Shown here: one piece after another, positions 42,401-51,609 of the stretch
How positions within the stretch are numbered: the first letter of the stretch is position 1
Layout: each line of letters begins with the position of its first letter
Assembly (NCBI GenBank): GCA_030522415.1
Contig: CM060113.1
Span: forward strand, 8,492,065-8,556,064
Direction: 5' to 3'
DNA: 64,000 nt
Source: Channallabes apus
Taxonomy: Eukaryota; Chordata; Actinopteri; Siluriformes; Clariidae
Program-made: the position numbers and the translations under genes
Notes under the pieces: generated by a model
The model's database searches: none
The model's input: only the letters and a program-made list of their open reading frames with translations
What the model was told of the DNA's origin: nothing

Positions 42401-42799
42401 ATGCTGTGGACTCGTACCTAAAAAGGCGCTGATGTGAACACGGATCATCATTCCAACAGCACTCGTTGACTTTACAACATGTACCGTTTGGCTTGTAGAA
42501 GAGTAATTATCTCATTATCTCATTATTCAAAAGACAATGCGTTCCCTTTTGAGTCTGGTTCCTCAAAGTTTCAAGCCGCTCGGTGACGCCGTCCGCTCTG
42601 TGTGCTTGCAGAAACGCCGCTGGACTGCGAGGTGTCGATGTGGTCGTCCTGGGGGCTGTGTTTGGGGCCGTGCTCCAGAGGAGGAGTGCGCCATCGTACC
42701 CGCTACATCCTGTTGAAACCTGCTAACAGTGGCTCCCCCTGTCCCGAGCTGGAGGAACAGACCGAGTGTACGCCGTATAACTGCCTGGTGCAGCAGTGA
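28273..42799 (+). CDS. spon2: Spondin-2 (mindin), secreted matrix protein, 5 coding exons, 334 aa
   Basis: Coding exons: 28273-28501 (exon starts at 28270), 30215-30435, 37944-38135, 41578-41752, 42612-42799 (TGA). Phases agree at every GT-AG junction, and the length is close to the human protein (331 aa). A signal peptide is visible (hydrophobic core at residues 12-27), followed by two N-glycosylation sequons (N31, N34). The F-spondin domain spans about 38-240, with family blocks '[15 protein letters not shown]', '[15 protein letters not shown]', '[15 protein letters not shown]' and '[10 protein letters not shown]'. One thrombospondin type-1 repeat follows in the last exon, with the C-mannosylation motif W283-x-x-W286 and cysteines from C278. 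Mindin binds integrins and bacterial surface sugars in mammals and is found in matrix. Neighbour ctbp1 matches human synteny. Two start Mets are adjacent (28273, 28276). Which teleost paralogue (spon2a or spon2b) is not decided. Confidence 0.95.
28736..28752. repeat. Poly-G tract in spon2 intron
   Basis: Seventeen or so consecutive Gs in the intron after the first coding exon, within a purine-rich stretch. Confidence 0.8.
28753..30214. other. spon2 intron between coding exons 1 and 2
   Basis: Contains a (TCTG)n tract (about 29069-29095), an (AAT)n tract (29625-29657) and a 26-bp perfect TA-rich palindrome (29956-29981). No transposon recognised. Confidence 0.5.
30610..32000 (+). mobile_element. 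Tc1-like transposon remnant, interrupted by a SINE
   Basis: Begins with the terminal-repeat-like 'acactcaccagtgac' and follows a common teleost Tc1-like family through the DNA-binding region ('gactttgaacgtggcatggt'), the central region ('gctcaccaaaattggacaat') and the 3' end ('catggatgtgcagccgacaa'). There are many frameshifts, stops and a deletion over the first catalytic Asp. A tRNA-derived SINE (31374-31628) splits it. It cannot encode transposase. Confidence 0.8.
31374..31628 (+). mobile_element. tRNA-derived SINE with RTE-like tail
   Basis: Pol III boxes TGGCTCAGTGG (31381-31391) and GGTTCGATTCC (31428-31438). The body carries 'ttgtgtccagaagggtattc' and 'agcgtaaaaaacttttgcca', the same module found at the 5' end of the RTE LINE fragment at 39898-40390, and a short A-rich tail. 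It is inserted in the Tc1-like remnant, so it is the younger of the two. Confidence 0.75.
33450..33478. repeat. (CA)n microsatellite
   Basis: About fourteen CA units. Confidence 0.85.
33755..34060 (+). mobile_element. Mermaid-like SINE
   Basis: Complete but diverged copy with B box (GGTTCGACTCC), 'gtttcctctcacagtccaaa', 'tggattggcaccctgtccag', 'taggcttcaggcccc' and a short GAAT-type tail. The A-box region carries a local duplication of 'gtggttagtg'. Confidence 0.83.
34245..34700 (+). mobile_element. Possible solo LTR of a Ty3/Gypsy-type element
   Basis: C/T-rich sequence with repeated 'catgttttt/cttgtt/cctgtt' phrases and words such as 'ttcacctgttctccaattgc' typical of fish Gypsy LTRs. I could not define the LTR ends, a primer-binding site or target duplications, so this is tentative. 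Confidence 0.4.
35395..35935 (+). mobile_element. Tc1-like transposon fragment
   Basis: In two frames it translates to the middle of a Tc1-like transposase: the '[20 protein letters not shown]' block, then 'ENVIWSDE' around the first catalytic Asp (35630-35645), then the glycine-rich 'HGGGNIM' block with frameshifts between. The N-terminal DNA-binding part and both terminal repeats are missing. Confidence 0.8.
36190..36465 (+). mobile_element. Mermaid-like SINE, diverged
   Basis: Recognisable by 'cctccagggtggagggtttg', 'ggtttcctcccacattccaa' and 'ggattggcactttgtccagg'. The B box is decayed (GGTTTGATTCC) and the 3' tail is gone. Confidence 0.78.
38594..38925 (+). mobile_element. Mermaid-like SINE, near full length
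   Basis: A box TGGTGTAGTGG near 38605, B box region GGTTTGATTCC, body and 3' 'gataggctccaggcccctgt' followed by 'ccctgtacacaggataaagc'. Confidence 0.85.
38935..40600 (+). mobile_element. Tc1-like transposon remnant containing a nested LINE
   Basis: Left part 38935-39897 follows a teleost Tc1-like element from the start of the gene ('gaggtccaaaaggctgttta') through the helix-turn-helix ('ttgggagttgccaatacaac') to the C-terminus ('tccatgggtttcagacttca'). The right part 40390-40600 is its 3' flank and end ('gaatcgaagctgaaagtctg'). Between them an RTE-type LINE lies in reverse. All frames are broken. Confidence 0.8.
39898..40392 (-). mobile_element. RTE-type LINE fragment (5' end and start of endonuclease)
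   Basis: On the minus strand there is a leader with the 'gttgtgtcaggaagggcatc' module, followed by an open frame (about 40186 down to 39898) whose start reads '[18 protein letters not shown]' and continues to 'CVQETRWKG'. This is the N-terminus of an apurinic-type endonuclease with the conserved Q-E-T-R. Reverse transcriptase is absent; the copy ends after about 90 codons. Truncation at the 3' side of a LINE is unusual for retrotransposition and suggests a later deletion or a chimeric copy. Confidence 0.82.
40730..41255. mobile_element. hAT-like MITE ('acttgagtaaaagta' type)
   Basis: Left end 'cagtgctgggctaagg...tacttgagtaag' and right end 'gtaaacgtacttggttacttg' are loosely inverted, with internal 'gtggagtaaaagtaaaaagt'. 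It is non-coding. It matches a widespread fish repeat with TACTTGAGTAAA-type inverted arms. The ends are approximate. Confidence 0.6.
41375..41530 (+). mobile_element. Mermaid-like SINE, decayed 3' end
   Basis: Recognised by 'aaattgcccctaggtgtgaa', 'gtgtgcttggtgacctgtga' and 'aggataaatgaatgac'. No promoter boxes remain. It ends about 50 bp before spon2 coding exon 4. Confidence 0.55.
41753..42611. other. spon2 last intron
   Basis: Nothing recognised; no transposon copy visible. Confidence 0.4.
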
Positions 42800-43450
42800 T
42801 GCCCGTTTCAGTGCTGGCACACAAACGCCGAAACACACACATACACACATACACACACTCTTCATTTTCCCTCTCTTTCTAACTCTCTCTGACACTGTCT
42901 AGATCCAGAGCTGCTTTGAGATGCAGGCAGTGCTATGGAATGTCCACAGAGCTCACCGAGTCAGAGGTCATGCTGACCATGCTCCGCCTGGAAGAATATG
43001 ATTCCCACATTCAGCTTACAAAGAAACATCGTGTTTTGTTTTTTTAATAGTTTTTTTTTTTTGTATTAATGTGAGCTAAATTTTTGAAAATGTCAAATGT
43101 TAGGGATCGGATATTTCCTTTTGTTATTAGTAATATTAATCTACATTTCACAACAGCACTGAGACAAAAGTACTTCAGTTGTGGAATGAATTTGACCAAC
43201 AGTGCCCTCCACTAGTACACTTTAATCCAGCCCAGTAAGACAGAAATCTAACACTGGGCCAATTCATGCCAATGAGTTTCTTAACATTATTAGGCTGACA
43301 GTTCCCGTAGCTTAAACTTATATTATTATTATCATTATTATTATTATTGTATTTTATTGTTTTGGTCCCCCTTCACAGCCTTTGAAAAGTTGTATATATG
43401 ATGTATTTAATCATTTTCTCCTTTTTAATAAATGTGGAGTTGTTTCCTTT
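42800..43450 (+). other. spon2: spon2 3' UTR
   Basis: About 640 nt of AT-rich DNA between the stop codon and the poly(A) signal, with a CA tract just after the stop and an (ATT)n tract at 43321-43347. Confidence 0.6.
43427..43432 (+). terminator. spon2 poly(A) signal AATAAA
   Basis: Canonical hexamer followed by 'tgtggagttgtttcc', a GU-rich downstream element. It is the first such hexamer after the stop codon in a suitable context. Confidence 0.65.
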
Positions 43451-43524
43451 AACTGAGGACTGTGTGTGCGACCAAATTCATTACAGATCATAACAGCAAC
43501 TAAATGCCGAATTTAACTGTTTTA

Positions 43525-43795
43525 CAATTGGACAACATGGTGGCTTAGAGGTTAGCACTGTTGTCTCTCACCTCCAGGGTCCGGGTTCGAATCCCGGCCA
43601 GGTTTTATCACCACCTCTGTTTGCATGTACTGTAGACATGCAGATTAGGCTTAATTAGGCAGATTAGCGTGTGCGTGCCCTGCCATGGATTGGCCCCCCT
43701 GTCCAAGGTGTACCCCGTCTTGTGCCCTAAGTCTCCTAGGATAGGCTTCAGGCCCCCTGCGACCCTGAATACAGGAGAAAGCGCTATAGACCATG
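43525..43795 (+). mobile_element. Mermaid-like SINE, internally deleted
   Basis: Head with B box GGTTCGAATCC, deletion of part of the 'gtttcctcc' block, and intact 3' half ('taggcttcaggccccctgcg'). Confidence 0.83.
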
Positions 43796-43959
43796 AGTGT
43801 TTTATAATTTAAAGGCAGAGTACAAGTTCAGGATAAAGACTGAGCAATTACAGCAATTATATTTAATCAACACTTGCTTTTGAAATCCATTTGGCATTAT
43901 TAGAACCTGGTGCCGTGTATGACTTCACAATCAGAACAGTGTACGGTGTGAGTACCGTT

Positions 43960-44180
43960 AACCGACAAGTCAAGTCAAGTAAAGTCATTTCAACCATATA
44001 CAGGTGATACATACAACATGTATGTATCCATAAATTTACAAAACTAGCTAAGAACTGTACCAAAAGACAACATAAAGTGCACTTGTGCAGACAGTACCAA
44101 ACACAATCCTCATAGATAGAAAGTTCCAAAGTGTAAATTGTTATAATAAAAAAATGAAGAAAAGAATTATGAAGAAGGTA
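43960..44180. repeat. Unassigned dispersed repeat ('aagtcaagtcaagtaaagtc')
   Basis: Begins with short AAGTC repeats and includes 'ataaagtgcacttgtgcaga', both reminiscent of fish non-LTR retrotransposon or SINE ends. The family is not identified. Confidence 0.35.
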
Positions 44181-44774
44181 ATAAAGTTATTCATTTGCAG
44201 AATGTTTGATTTGTTATTATATCGTGATTAGATGATGTACAAATATATGATTCCTCCTGGATTTGGTCAGGTTTCCTAGAGATAACTTTAGCTCATTCTG
44301 TGAGTATTTCTGTTGCAAATGATGTGGAATGTGCTGCGTTTTTACACTTTAAAATAAAATATAAGGTAATGGTAACATTTCAAGCTTTCTTAAATACTTT
44401 AATAGCTAACTGAAACTCAAACAGCGTTAAATAAAAAGCTAGTGCACTATATATATATATATGGTGTAAATCCCTTGTTCCATATACCAAGTAGTGCCCA
44501 TGTTCAGGGATTAGAGAGAGATTTGAGATTCAGCCTTGCATTTGAAGCTAGTTAGCTGTGATGCTAGTTAGCAATAGGGATAGTTCACAGGTTCAGATGC
44601 ATTTTGGAACGACTTAGAAACAATTACTAAGAAGACAAACAGTTTTTAAGGTGACGTAATGTTATACTGGGGCGGGGGAGAAGTGGGTGGGAGCATGGCA
44701 GACAGAAGTCATGATGTCACGTGTGAAAAATCTATTTCAAGCTCGCGCACTGCCTTTTAATAACTTAAATAATT

Positions 44775-44872
44775 CTTTTGATTGTGTAAAGCTGTTTTGA
44801 GACAATGTCAATTGTTAAAAGCGCTATACAAATAAAACTGAATTGAATTGAATTGAATTGAATTGAATTTTA
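44775..44872 (+). mobile_element. SINE/LINE 3' tail with (GAATT)n
   Basis: The module 'tgtaaagctgttttgagaca', 'ttaaaagcgctatacaaata' followed by five GAATT/GAATTT units is the 3' end of a common fish non-LTR retroposon family. The 5' part is absent or unrecognisable. Confidence 0.6.
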
Positions 44873-45094
44873 AGGAAAAGTGGTTGGAGTTCTGACTGGC
44901 GTGGGGATATAATTCCTGGGCGGGAAACAAATACACATATGTACACTGGAATGAAGCCTCTAGCTAGATGTATTACAAGGTGGTATTGTAAATGACAGTT
45001 TTTGAGGTATGCTTGAAATGATAGGGTTAAACTTTACAAACTGCACCTTTAAGTATCCTCTCAACTATATACTGTATATAAATCTATATACATA

Positions 45095-45610
45095 CAGTAC
45101 CAGTCAAAAGTTTGGACACATTCTCATTCAATGGGTTTTCTTTTTATAAATACTTTTCAGCATTGTATATTAAAACTGGAGACATTTCAATCTTGACAGA
45201 GCACGTAAATAATTATGAAGTCAACAAAAACTATGAAATAACCTGTTTTATATTTTCACTGTGATGACAGCTTTGTACACTCTTGACTCTACCAGCCTCA
45301 TGAAATAGTCACCTGGAATGGTTTTCAGAGGTGCGGCTCCCAGTGGTGTTGCATACTTGTTGACTGCTTTTTGATTGTGGAGGCCCGGTCATCTGATGCA
45401 GCACTCCATCACTCAGTTTTTTGGACAAATAGCTCTTACATAACCTATATTATCCCCTTGGAAACCAAATGATGGTCCCACTAACATGGGATGGCATGGC
45501 TTTGAAAAAGGATGGTGTTAGGGAAAGCCTTGCTGATTAAGTGTGCCCTCAATTTTGACTAAGTCACCATCGTTGACTTTGGGTAAACACCCCCCCTCCC
45601 TCTTAAATAC
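45095..45610 (-). mobile_element. Tc1-like transposon fragment, reversed
   Basis: Starts with the known terminal sequence 'cagtaccagtcaaaagtttg' and reads, in reverse, through the C-terminal part of a Tc1-like transposase ('gatgcagcactccatcactc', 'tgatggtcccactaacatgg', 'gatggcatggctttgaaaaa'). It is truncated before the N-terminal half. Confidence 0.75.
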
Positions 45611-45767
45611 ACACAAACACACTTCCCAACAATTTTTGATTAATGGTAATTCTGGTTAGTAACCTAGTACCCACAGTAAAATTATATCTGAAGACCAGCA
45701 AAGACAGGTTAAGAGTTTTTATAACTAGCTATAAGATTAGAGATTAAAAATAGGCTGATCAGCTTTA

Positions 45768-46212
45768 ATGTAATCAGTGATGTTATGATGTCAGGTTGTA
45801 TGATATAATCAGTGATGTTATGATGTCAGGTTGTATGATATAATCAGTGATGTTATGATGTCAGGTTGTATGATGTAATCAGTGGTGTTATGATGTCAGG
45901 TTGTATGATGTAATCAGTGGTGTTATGATGTCAGGTTGTATGATGTAATCAGTGGTGTTATGATGTCAGGTTGTATGATGTAATCAGTGGTGTTATGATG
46001 TCAGGTTGTATGATGTAATCAGTGGTGTTATGATGTCAGGTTGTATGATGTAATCAGTGGTGTTATGATGTCAGGTTGTATGATGTAATCAGTGGTGTTA
46101 TGATGTCAGGTTGTATGATGTAATCAGTGGTGTTATGATGTCAGGTTGTATGATGTAATCAGTGGTGTTATGATGTCAGGTTGTATGATGTAATCAGTGG
46201 TGTTATGATGTC
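45768..46212. repeat. 35-bp minisatellite, about 12.7 copies
   Basis: The unit is 35 bp, beginning ATGTAATCAGTG and ending CAGGTTGTATG. The first three copies carry 'cagtgatgtt' (two of the junctions 'gatataatc'), while all later copies carry 'cagtggtgtt' and are otherwise nearly identical, as expected from recent expansion of one variant. It lies in intergenic DNA between spon2 and kdm3b. Confidence 0.95.
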
Positions 46213-46789
46213 GAGCCCTGTGTGTTCAAACTTCTGATTGGTACAGTAGTCTCAAGTGAAGTAACATGTGTATTTTACTTAACTCTTTCCATATATAACT
46301 GAAATTAAACTAGGAATTGCTCCTGACCTGTTCATTCATTTAAATGGATATTCCTGAACACGGATGGATATGTGAACGTCATTCCCGTGAGTGTTGTGTT
46401 TTTGTCATCAAACCCTTATAAACTTGAGTAACACTGGACAGAAACGTCCTCTGCACAATATTATCTGATGCCTTTTTTTTAGTATAAAATATTAAACCTA
46501 TTTTTGGTTGTGAATATAGAAAAAAAATGTATTTCAATGAAAATGGTTTTGAAGTCACAATGTGATTCCTCTACTCACAAGTGCTGTTCAAGTCAAAATT
46601 TTCCATGTATAGTTACAGTTCATCACACTCACTCATCTTCTATACCGCTTTATCCTGTAAATCCAATTTACAGAAGACTTCAAGCACAGTACGATGATAA
46701 GACTCTTAGCCGCGGTAAAACATCTGAATGGTGTAAACATTTTATAGGAGGCTGTATGTCCGTGAATGGCGATCCTGGCTGAGGTGGCC
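46213..46789. other. Intergenic DNA, nothing firm
   Basis: AT-rich; 46620-46660 has 'tcttctataccgctttatcctg', which resembles the 3' end of the Mermaid-like SINE in reverse or a fragment of it. Confidence 0.3.
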
Positions 46790-47205
46790 CTGGCCGAGTG
46801 GAACGCCTAATACTTAAAAATCAACAGATGACTTCTGTCTGTAGGAACTGTACACACAATCATTCACTAACACCATTTGTACATTAAAGGAACTCAGCTG
46901 GGAGTTATTGCCACATCCACCATACAGTCCTGACCTCGCTCCAAGACATTCGAACATGTTTGAGTCATTAAAGGAGTTCCTGGGAGGCCAGGGTTTTAGA
47001 CGTGACGAGGCAATCTGATCATGGCTCTGGTGTACTGAGAAAATCTTTCCACCTTGGTGGTATCCAAGCACTAGTAAAACGCTAGTGTATTAGTATAGGA
47101 GGGGATTATATCGAGAAATATAAAGGGAGTTTTTACTCTCATAGCTGTGTTCTGTTATTCTGTACAATCAAAGGTCCCGGTTTGACTTGAACACCACTTG
47201 CATAC
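46790..47205 (+). mobile_element. mariner transposon 3' remnant
   Basis: One frame reads 'LPHPPYSPDLAP', the mariner motif around the third catalytic Asp, then 'FESLKEFLGGQGF' and the 3' flank with 'gtttgacttgaacaccactt'. Stops interrupt the frame. Its 3' end is the same module as at 27930-28165. Confidence 0.75.
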
Positions 47206-47391
47206 AAGCTTTTTCAGGGAAATATATGACACCATCTGCAAAGCACCTTTTTGAGATTGCATAATTTCTGACATTGAGATCTCTGAGTGCAAACATTCTT
47301 TATACTGTATGTGTAGTGTCCTACCTGCCTCAAAATCACACACACACACACATCACTTTGTATTTTGGTCTCACGACTTATATACTGTATA

Positions 47392-48773
47392 CAGGTCCTT
47401 CTCAAAAAATTAGCATATTGTGATAAAGTTCATTATTTTCTGTAATGTACTGATAAACATTAGACTTTCATATATTTTAGATTCATTACACACAACTGAA
47501 GTAGTTCAAGCCTTTTATTGTTTTAATATTGATGATTGTGGCATACAGGTCATGAAAACCCAAAATCCCTATCTCAAAAAATTAGCATATCATGAAAAGG
47601 TTCTCTAAACGAGCTATTAACCTAATCATCTGAATCAACTAATTAACTCTAAACACCTGCAAAAGATTCCTGAGGTTTTTTAAAAACTCCCAGCCTGGTT
47701 CATTACTCAAAACCGCAATCATGGGTAAGACTGCCGACCTGACTGCTGTCCAGAAGGCCATCATTGACACCCTCAAGCAAGAGGGTAAGACACAGAAAGA
47801 CATTTCTGAACGAATAGGCTGTTCCCAGAGTGCTGTATCAAGGCACCTCAGTGGGAAGTCTGTGGGAAGGAAAAAGTGTGGCAGAAAACGCTGCACAACG
47901 AGCAGAGGTGACCGGGCCCTGAGGAAGATTGTGGAGAAGGACCGACTCCAGACCTTGGGGGACCTGCGGAAGCAGTGGACTGAGTCTGGAGTAGAAACAT
48001 CCAGAGCCACCGTGTACAGGCGTGTGCAGGAAATGGGCTACAGGTTGCAAATTTTGCATGTCATTCGGAAATCAAAGTGCCAGAGTCTGGAGGAAGACTG
48101 GGGAGAGGGAAATGCCAAAATGCCTGAAGTCCAGTGTCAAGTACCCACAGTCAGTGATGGTCTGGGGTGCCATGTCAGCTGCTGGTGTTGGTCCACTGTG
48201 TTTTATCAAGGGCAGGGTCAATGCAGCTAGCTATCAGGAGATTTTGGAGCACTTCATGCTTCCATCTGCTGAAAAGCTTTATGGAGATGAAGATTAAATT
48301 TTTCAGCACGACCTGGCACCTGCTCACAGTGCCAAAACCACTGGTAAATGGTTTACTGACCATGGTATTACTGTGCTCAATTGGCCTGCCAACTCTCCTG
48401 ACCTGAACCCCATAGAGAATCTGTGGGATATTGTGAAGAGAAAGTTGAGAGACACAAGACACAAGAATCTGCAAAAGGATTCCCGACCAAGTATTGAGTG
48501 CAGAACTGAACATAATTATTTGAAGGTTGACTTTTTTTGTATTAAAAACACTTTTCTTTTATTGGTCGGATGAAATATGCTAATTTTTTGAGATAGGGAT
48601 TTTGGGTTTTCATGAGCTGTATGCCACAATCATCAATATTAAAACAATAAAAGGCTTGAACTACTTCAGTTGTGTGTAATGAATCTAAAATATATGAAAG
48701 TCTAATGTTTATCAGTACATTACAGAAAATAATGAACTTTATCACAATATGCTAATTTTTTGAAAAGGACCTG
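47392..48773 (+). mobile_element. Tc1-like transposon with ~200-bp terminal inverted repeats
   Basis: A 1,382-bp element flanked by TA dinucleotides (47390-47391 and 48774-48775), the Tc1/mariner target duplication. Ends are CAGGTCCTTCTC and its near-complement. The left terminal repeat (47392-47597) and the right (about 48571-48773) are nearly identical over 200 bp. Such long repeats, with the motif 'aaaaaattagcatat' at both edges of each arm, belong to a Tc1 group seen in many fish. Inside is a damaged transposase gene, listed separately. Confidence 0.93.
47721..48590 (+). pseudogene. Tc1-like transposase pseudogene
   Basis: It starts MGKTADLTAVQKAI and keeps the paired-type helix-turn-helix N-terminus (to about 48048) with a basic NLS-like GRKKCGRKR. 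It is then damaged in several ways: a deletion near 48050 fuses 'GYRLQI' to the block after the first catalytic Asp and shifts the frame; a TAA stop lies at 48295-48297; the frame resumes with 'PAHSAKTTGKWFTDHG' and the second/third catalytic region 'NSPDLNPIENLW'; and the C-terminus is missing. It lacks the first catalytic Asp and so cannot be active, but could be mobilised by a related enzyme through its intact ends. Confidence 0.88.
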
Positions 48774-49534
48774 TATATACATAAACCACTTCAAAAACCA
48801 CTCCTCCAAAACCCTCACTACACACACACACCTGGTGTGATATGATTACAAACTACAACTGAAGCATCTCTGAAATCTTCACCTAAGCCCCTGAGAGACG
48901 CCCAGTCAACATCTGCACAGTTACAGGACTAGTCTAAACAAAACACACGTCTCTCCCTTGTGGCCTTTGATTTCCAGAGACGCTAAACCCATTCATTAAC
49001 TCTAAGGCTAAGCAATCTCCTCTTTTAAAGCTTAATTAAAAGCCTCGAGCTTAAAACCTCTACTACAGGCTAAGACGGTTCTTATTCTACTCTCCTGGAA
49101 AATAAAATAAAATCAAAATTATCGCAATGAAAATAATTGTGTGACCACTGAAAATGTTGCCTTGCAGGTGCTATTCAGTTATTCGTGTTAAAAATTTTTT
49201 TCTTTGTGTAGACCTATTGTAGTTGTAATTGAAGGTCAGGGATTTGAGTCGGAACTCATTGGTTCTTAAGGGGGTCCGAAATTTACTCATATCATTATAA
49301 AGCCCTTTAGAATAAAAGATGTAGCAGGGTTGCCAGATCTGCAGTAATGATCAGTAAAAGCTGGATCTTAAAACAAACAAACACACAAAAGATCTCTCAA
49401 TCTTGCCTCTCGGCAGAATTTATAGCATTGTTTTAAAAGCCATTTAATGATCATCATATATTGCATACTGTAATATTTATGCTCATGAAGTTTCCCAAAT
49501 CCTGTTCTTTTACAAATACCTAACATGACCTTAA
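48774..49534. other. Intergenic DNA, nothing recognised
   Basis: AT-rich, without an open frame or named repeat. Confidence 0.4.
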
Positions 49535-50605
49535 ATTTCGCTAGTACTGGGTTAGAACCTCTTTGGCTTTCAGAGCTGCCTGAATTCTTTTGATCATAAA
49601 TTCAACAAGGTGCTGGATGAAACCATTCTTTAGAGATTTTGGTCTGTATTGACATGACAGTATCATACAATTGCTGCAGATTTGTCGGCTGCACGTCCAT
49701 GGTGCGAATCTGCCGTTCCACCACATCCCAAAGGTGCTCTATCGGATTGAGATCCGGTGATTGGGGAGGGCCTTTGAGTACACTGAACCCACTGTCATGT
49801 CCAAAAAAAACAGTTTGACATGATTTTAGGTTTGTGGCATGACATGTTATCTAGTGGTCATGAAGGGATGGACATGACGCGTCATCAACAATACTGCGGA
49901 GTTGAAACAATGCTCAACTGGTACTAGGAAAGTGTGCCGAAATCTCCACCACACCATTACACCACAACCACCAGCACCAGCTTGAATGCAATGAATGATG
50001 GATCCATGATTACATGTTGTTTACACCAAATTCTGACCAGACCATCTGAACGTCACAGCAAAAATTGAGACCAGGCAGCGATCATTTGTTGTCCAATTTT
50101 GGTGAGCCCATGTCAACTGTGGCATCAGTTTCCTGTTCTTAGCTGACAGAAGTGACACCCGGTGTGGTCTTCTGCTGCTGTAGTCCATCCACTTCAAAGT
50201 TCAATGTGTTGCTCATTCAGAGATGCTCTTCAGCATACCTTGGTGGTAATGAGAGGTTATTTGAGTTATTGCTGCCTTTCTATCAGTTCGAACAGTTCCA
50301 GTCTGGATATTCTCCTTTGATCTATGGAATCAACAAGGCATTTTCGCCCAGAGGACTGATGCTCACTTGATATTTTCTCTTTTTATGACTATTTTCTGTA
50401 AAGCCAAGAGATTATTCTGTGTGAAAATCCCAGCAGTTTCAGAAATATTCAGACCAGTCTGTCTGGTACCAACAACCACGTCATGGTCATAATCACTTAA
50501 ATCATCTTTTTTCTACATTCTGATGGTCGATTTTGAACTGCAGCAGTTCGTCCTGATAATTATTAGTCTACCTGTCTACTGTATATGCATTGTGTTGCTG
50601 CATAT
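49535..50605 (-). mobile_element. Tc1-like transposon remnant, reversed (same family as 30610-32000)
   Basis: Reverse complement follows the same family: C-terminal end first on the + strand ('gaattcttttgatcataaat', 'tgcagatttgtcggctgcac'), then 'ccatgattacatgttgttta', 'ccaattttggtgagcccatg' and, at the far end, 'cattctgatggtcgatttt'. It is heavily rearranged with stops in all frames. Confidence 0.75.
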
Positions 50606-50649
50606 ATATATATGATATATATCTTATTATATGATAAGATATATATATC

Positions 50650-50900
50650 TTTTCCACATTTTCACATTCACATTACAGCCACAAACATGAATCAATTTTA
50701 TTGGAATTCCACGTGAAAGACCAATACAAAGTGGTGTACATGTGAGAAGTGGAACGAAAATCATACATGATTCCAAACATTTTTATTTTTTTTTTTTTAC
50801 AAATAAATGACTGCAAAGTGGGGTGTGCGTAATTATTCAGCCCCCTTTGGTCTGAGTGCAGTCAGTTTCCCATAGACATTGCCTGTAAAGCCATTGTTAG
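50650..50900 (+). mobile_element. Tc1-like terminal remnant
   Basis: 'acattttcacattcacatta', 'gaattccacgtgaaagacca', 'aatgactgcaaagtggggtg' and 'aattattcagccccctttgg' occur in the order found at the 5' end of another fish Tc1-like family. No transposase remains. Confidence 0.6.
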
Positions 50901-51179
50901 AAGAATGAAAGCATGCAAACTGTGGGCCATTTTTAACCCAGTGATAAAAAGAAAAGTGTAGCCACTAAAATTGAAAATCAATCCAAATGATGAGGATAAA
51001 CCATGGATCTGGCAACACCGACAGCATCCAGGAATCGATATAAAATAATGAGATCTCTGGCGACATCTAGTGGTCAGCGTTATTCTCATTATCAGCGTTA
51101 TTCTTTTACATTTCATTCAAGTGTACAATATTTGTAATAATATTAATTATATTAATTATTATTAATAATAATAACAATA

Positions 51180-51609
51180 ACAATACGGTACACGTTTGCG
51201 GGTTTCTTATTTCGTAACCACGATTAAAGCGAATGCAATTACTGATGGGATGTGTTCCTGAGATGTCCAGCAGGCGGCGGTGTTGCGGTTCACTTTGAGC
51301 GAGTGTACGAGGAGTGCGTTTGGTAACTGCGAGTCTAAATGGCGGATGCGGAGAAGAAGCCGTACCTGGAACAATAACATTTGAGTTCCTTGTGTGAAAA
51401 CTGTGCGAGGCGGATCTGCGTTAGTGACACAGCGCTTCTGGGTGAAGGAGAGGCCGTGCACATGAAGCCAGTCGTTAGTTACGAGTTTCGGATTTGTCAG
51501 ATTTGAATGAGAGAGGCTTTGCAGCGATCTTGCTAATAGCTAATTTCAACGGGTGTTTTTTGGAGCACGGGAAAAAGAAGCTCACTCTCTTCATGGTGGT
51601 TTTATGAAT
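51180..51609 (+). promoter_or_regulatory. kdm3b: kdm3b promoter and 5' leader with upstream ORFs
   Basis: A GC- and CpG-richer stretch directly before the start codon. It includes a CTCF-like motif (51267-51280, CCAGCAGGCGGCGG, 13 of 14 core positions) and a YY1-like AAATGGCGG (51337-51345). Three short upstream ORFs are visible: 51339-51377 (12 codons), one starting near 51462, and one starting near 51507. The transcription start is not defined, so some of these may lie in the promoter rather than in the mRNA. Confidence 0.5.

Noticed and set aside
45768..46212. CRISPR-like array
   Set aside because: Units are contiguous 35-bp repeats without unique spacers, in a vertebrate genome; it is a minisatellite.
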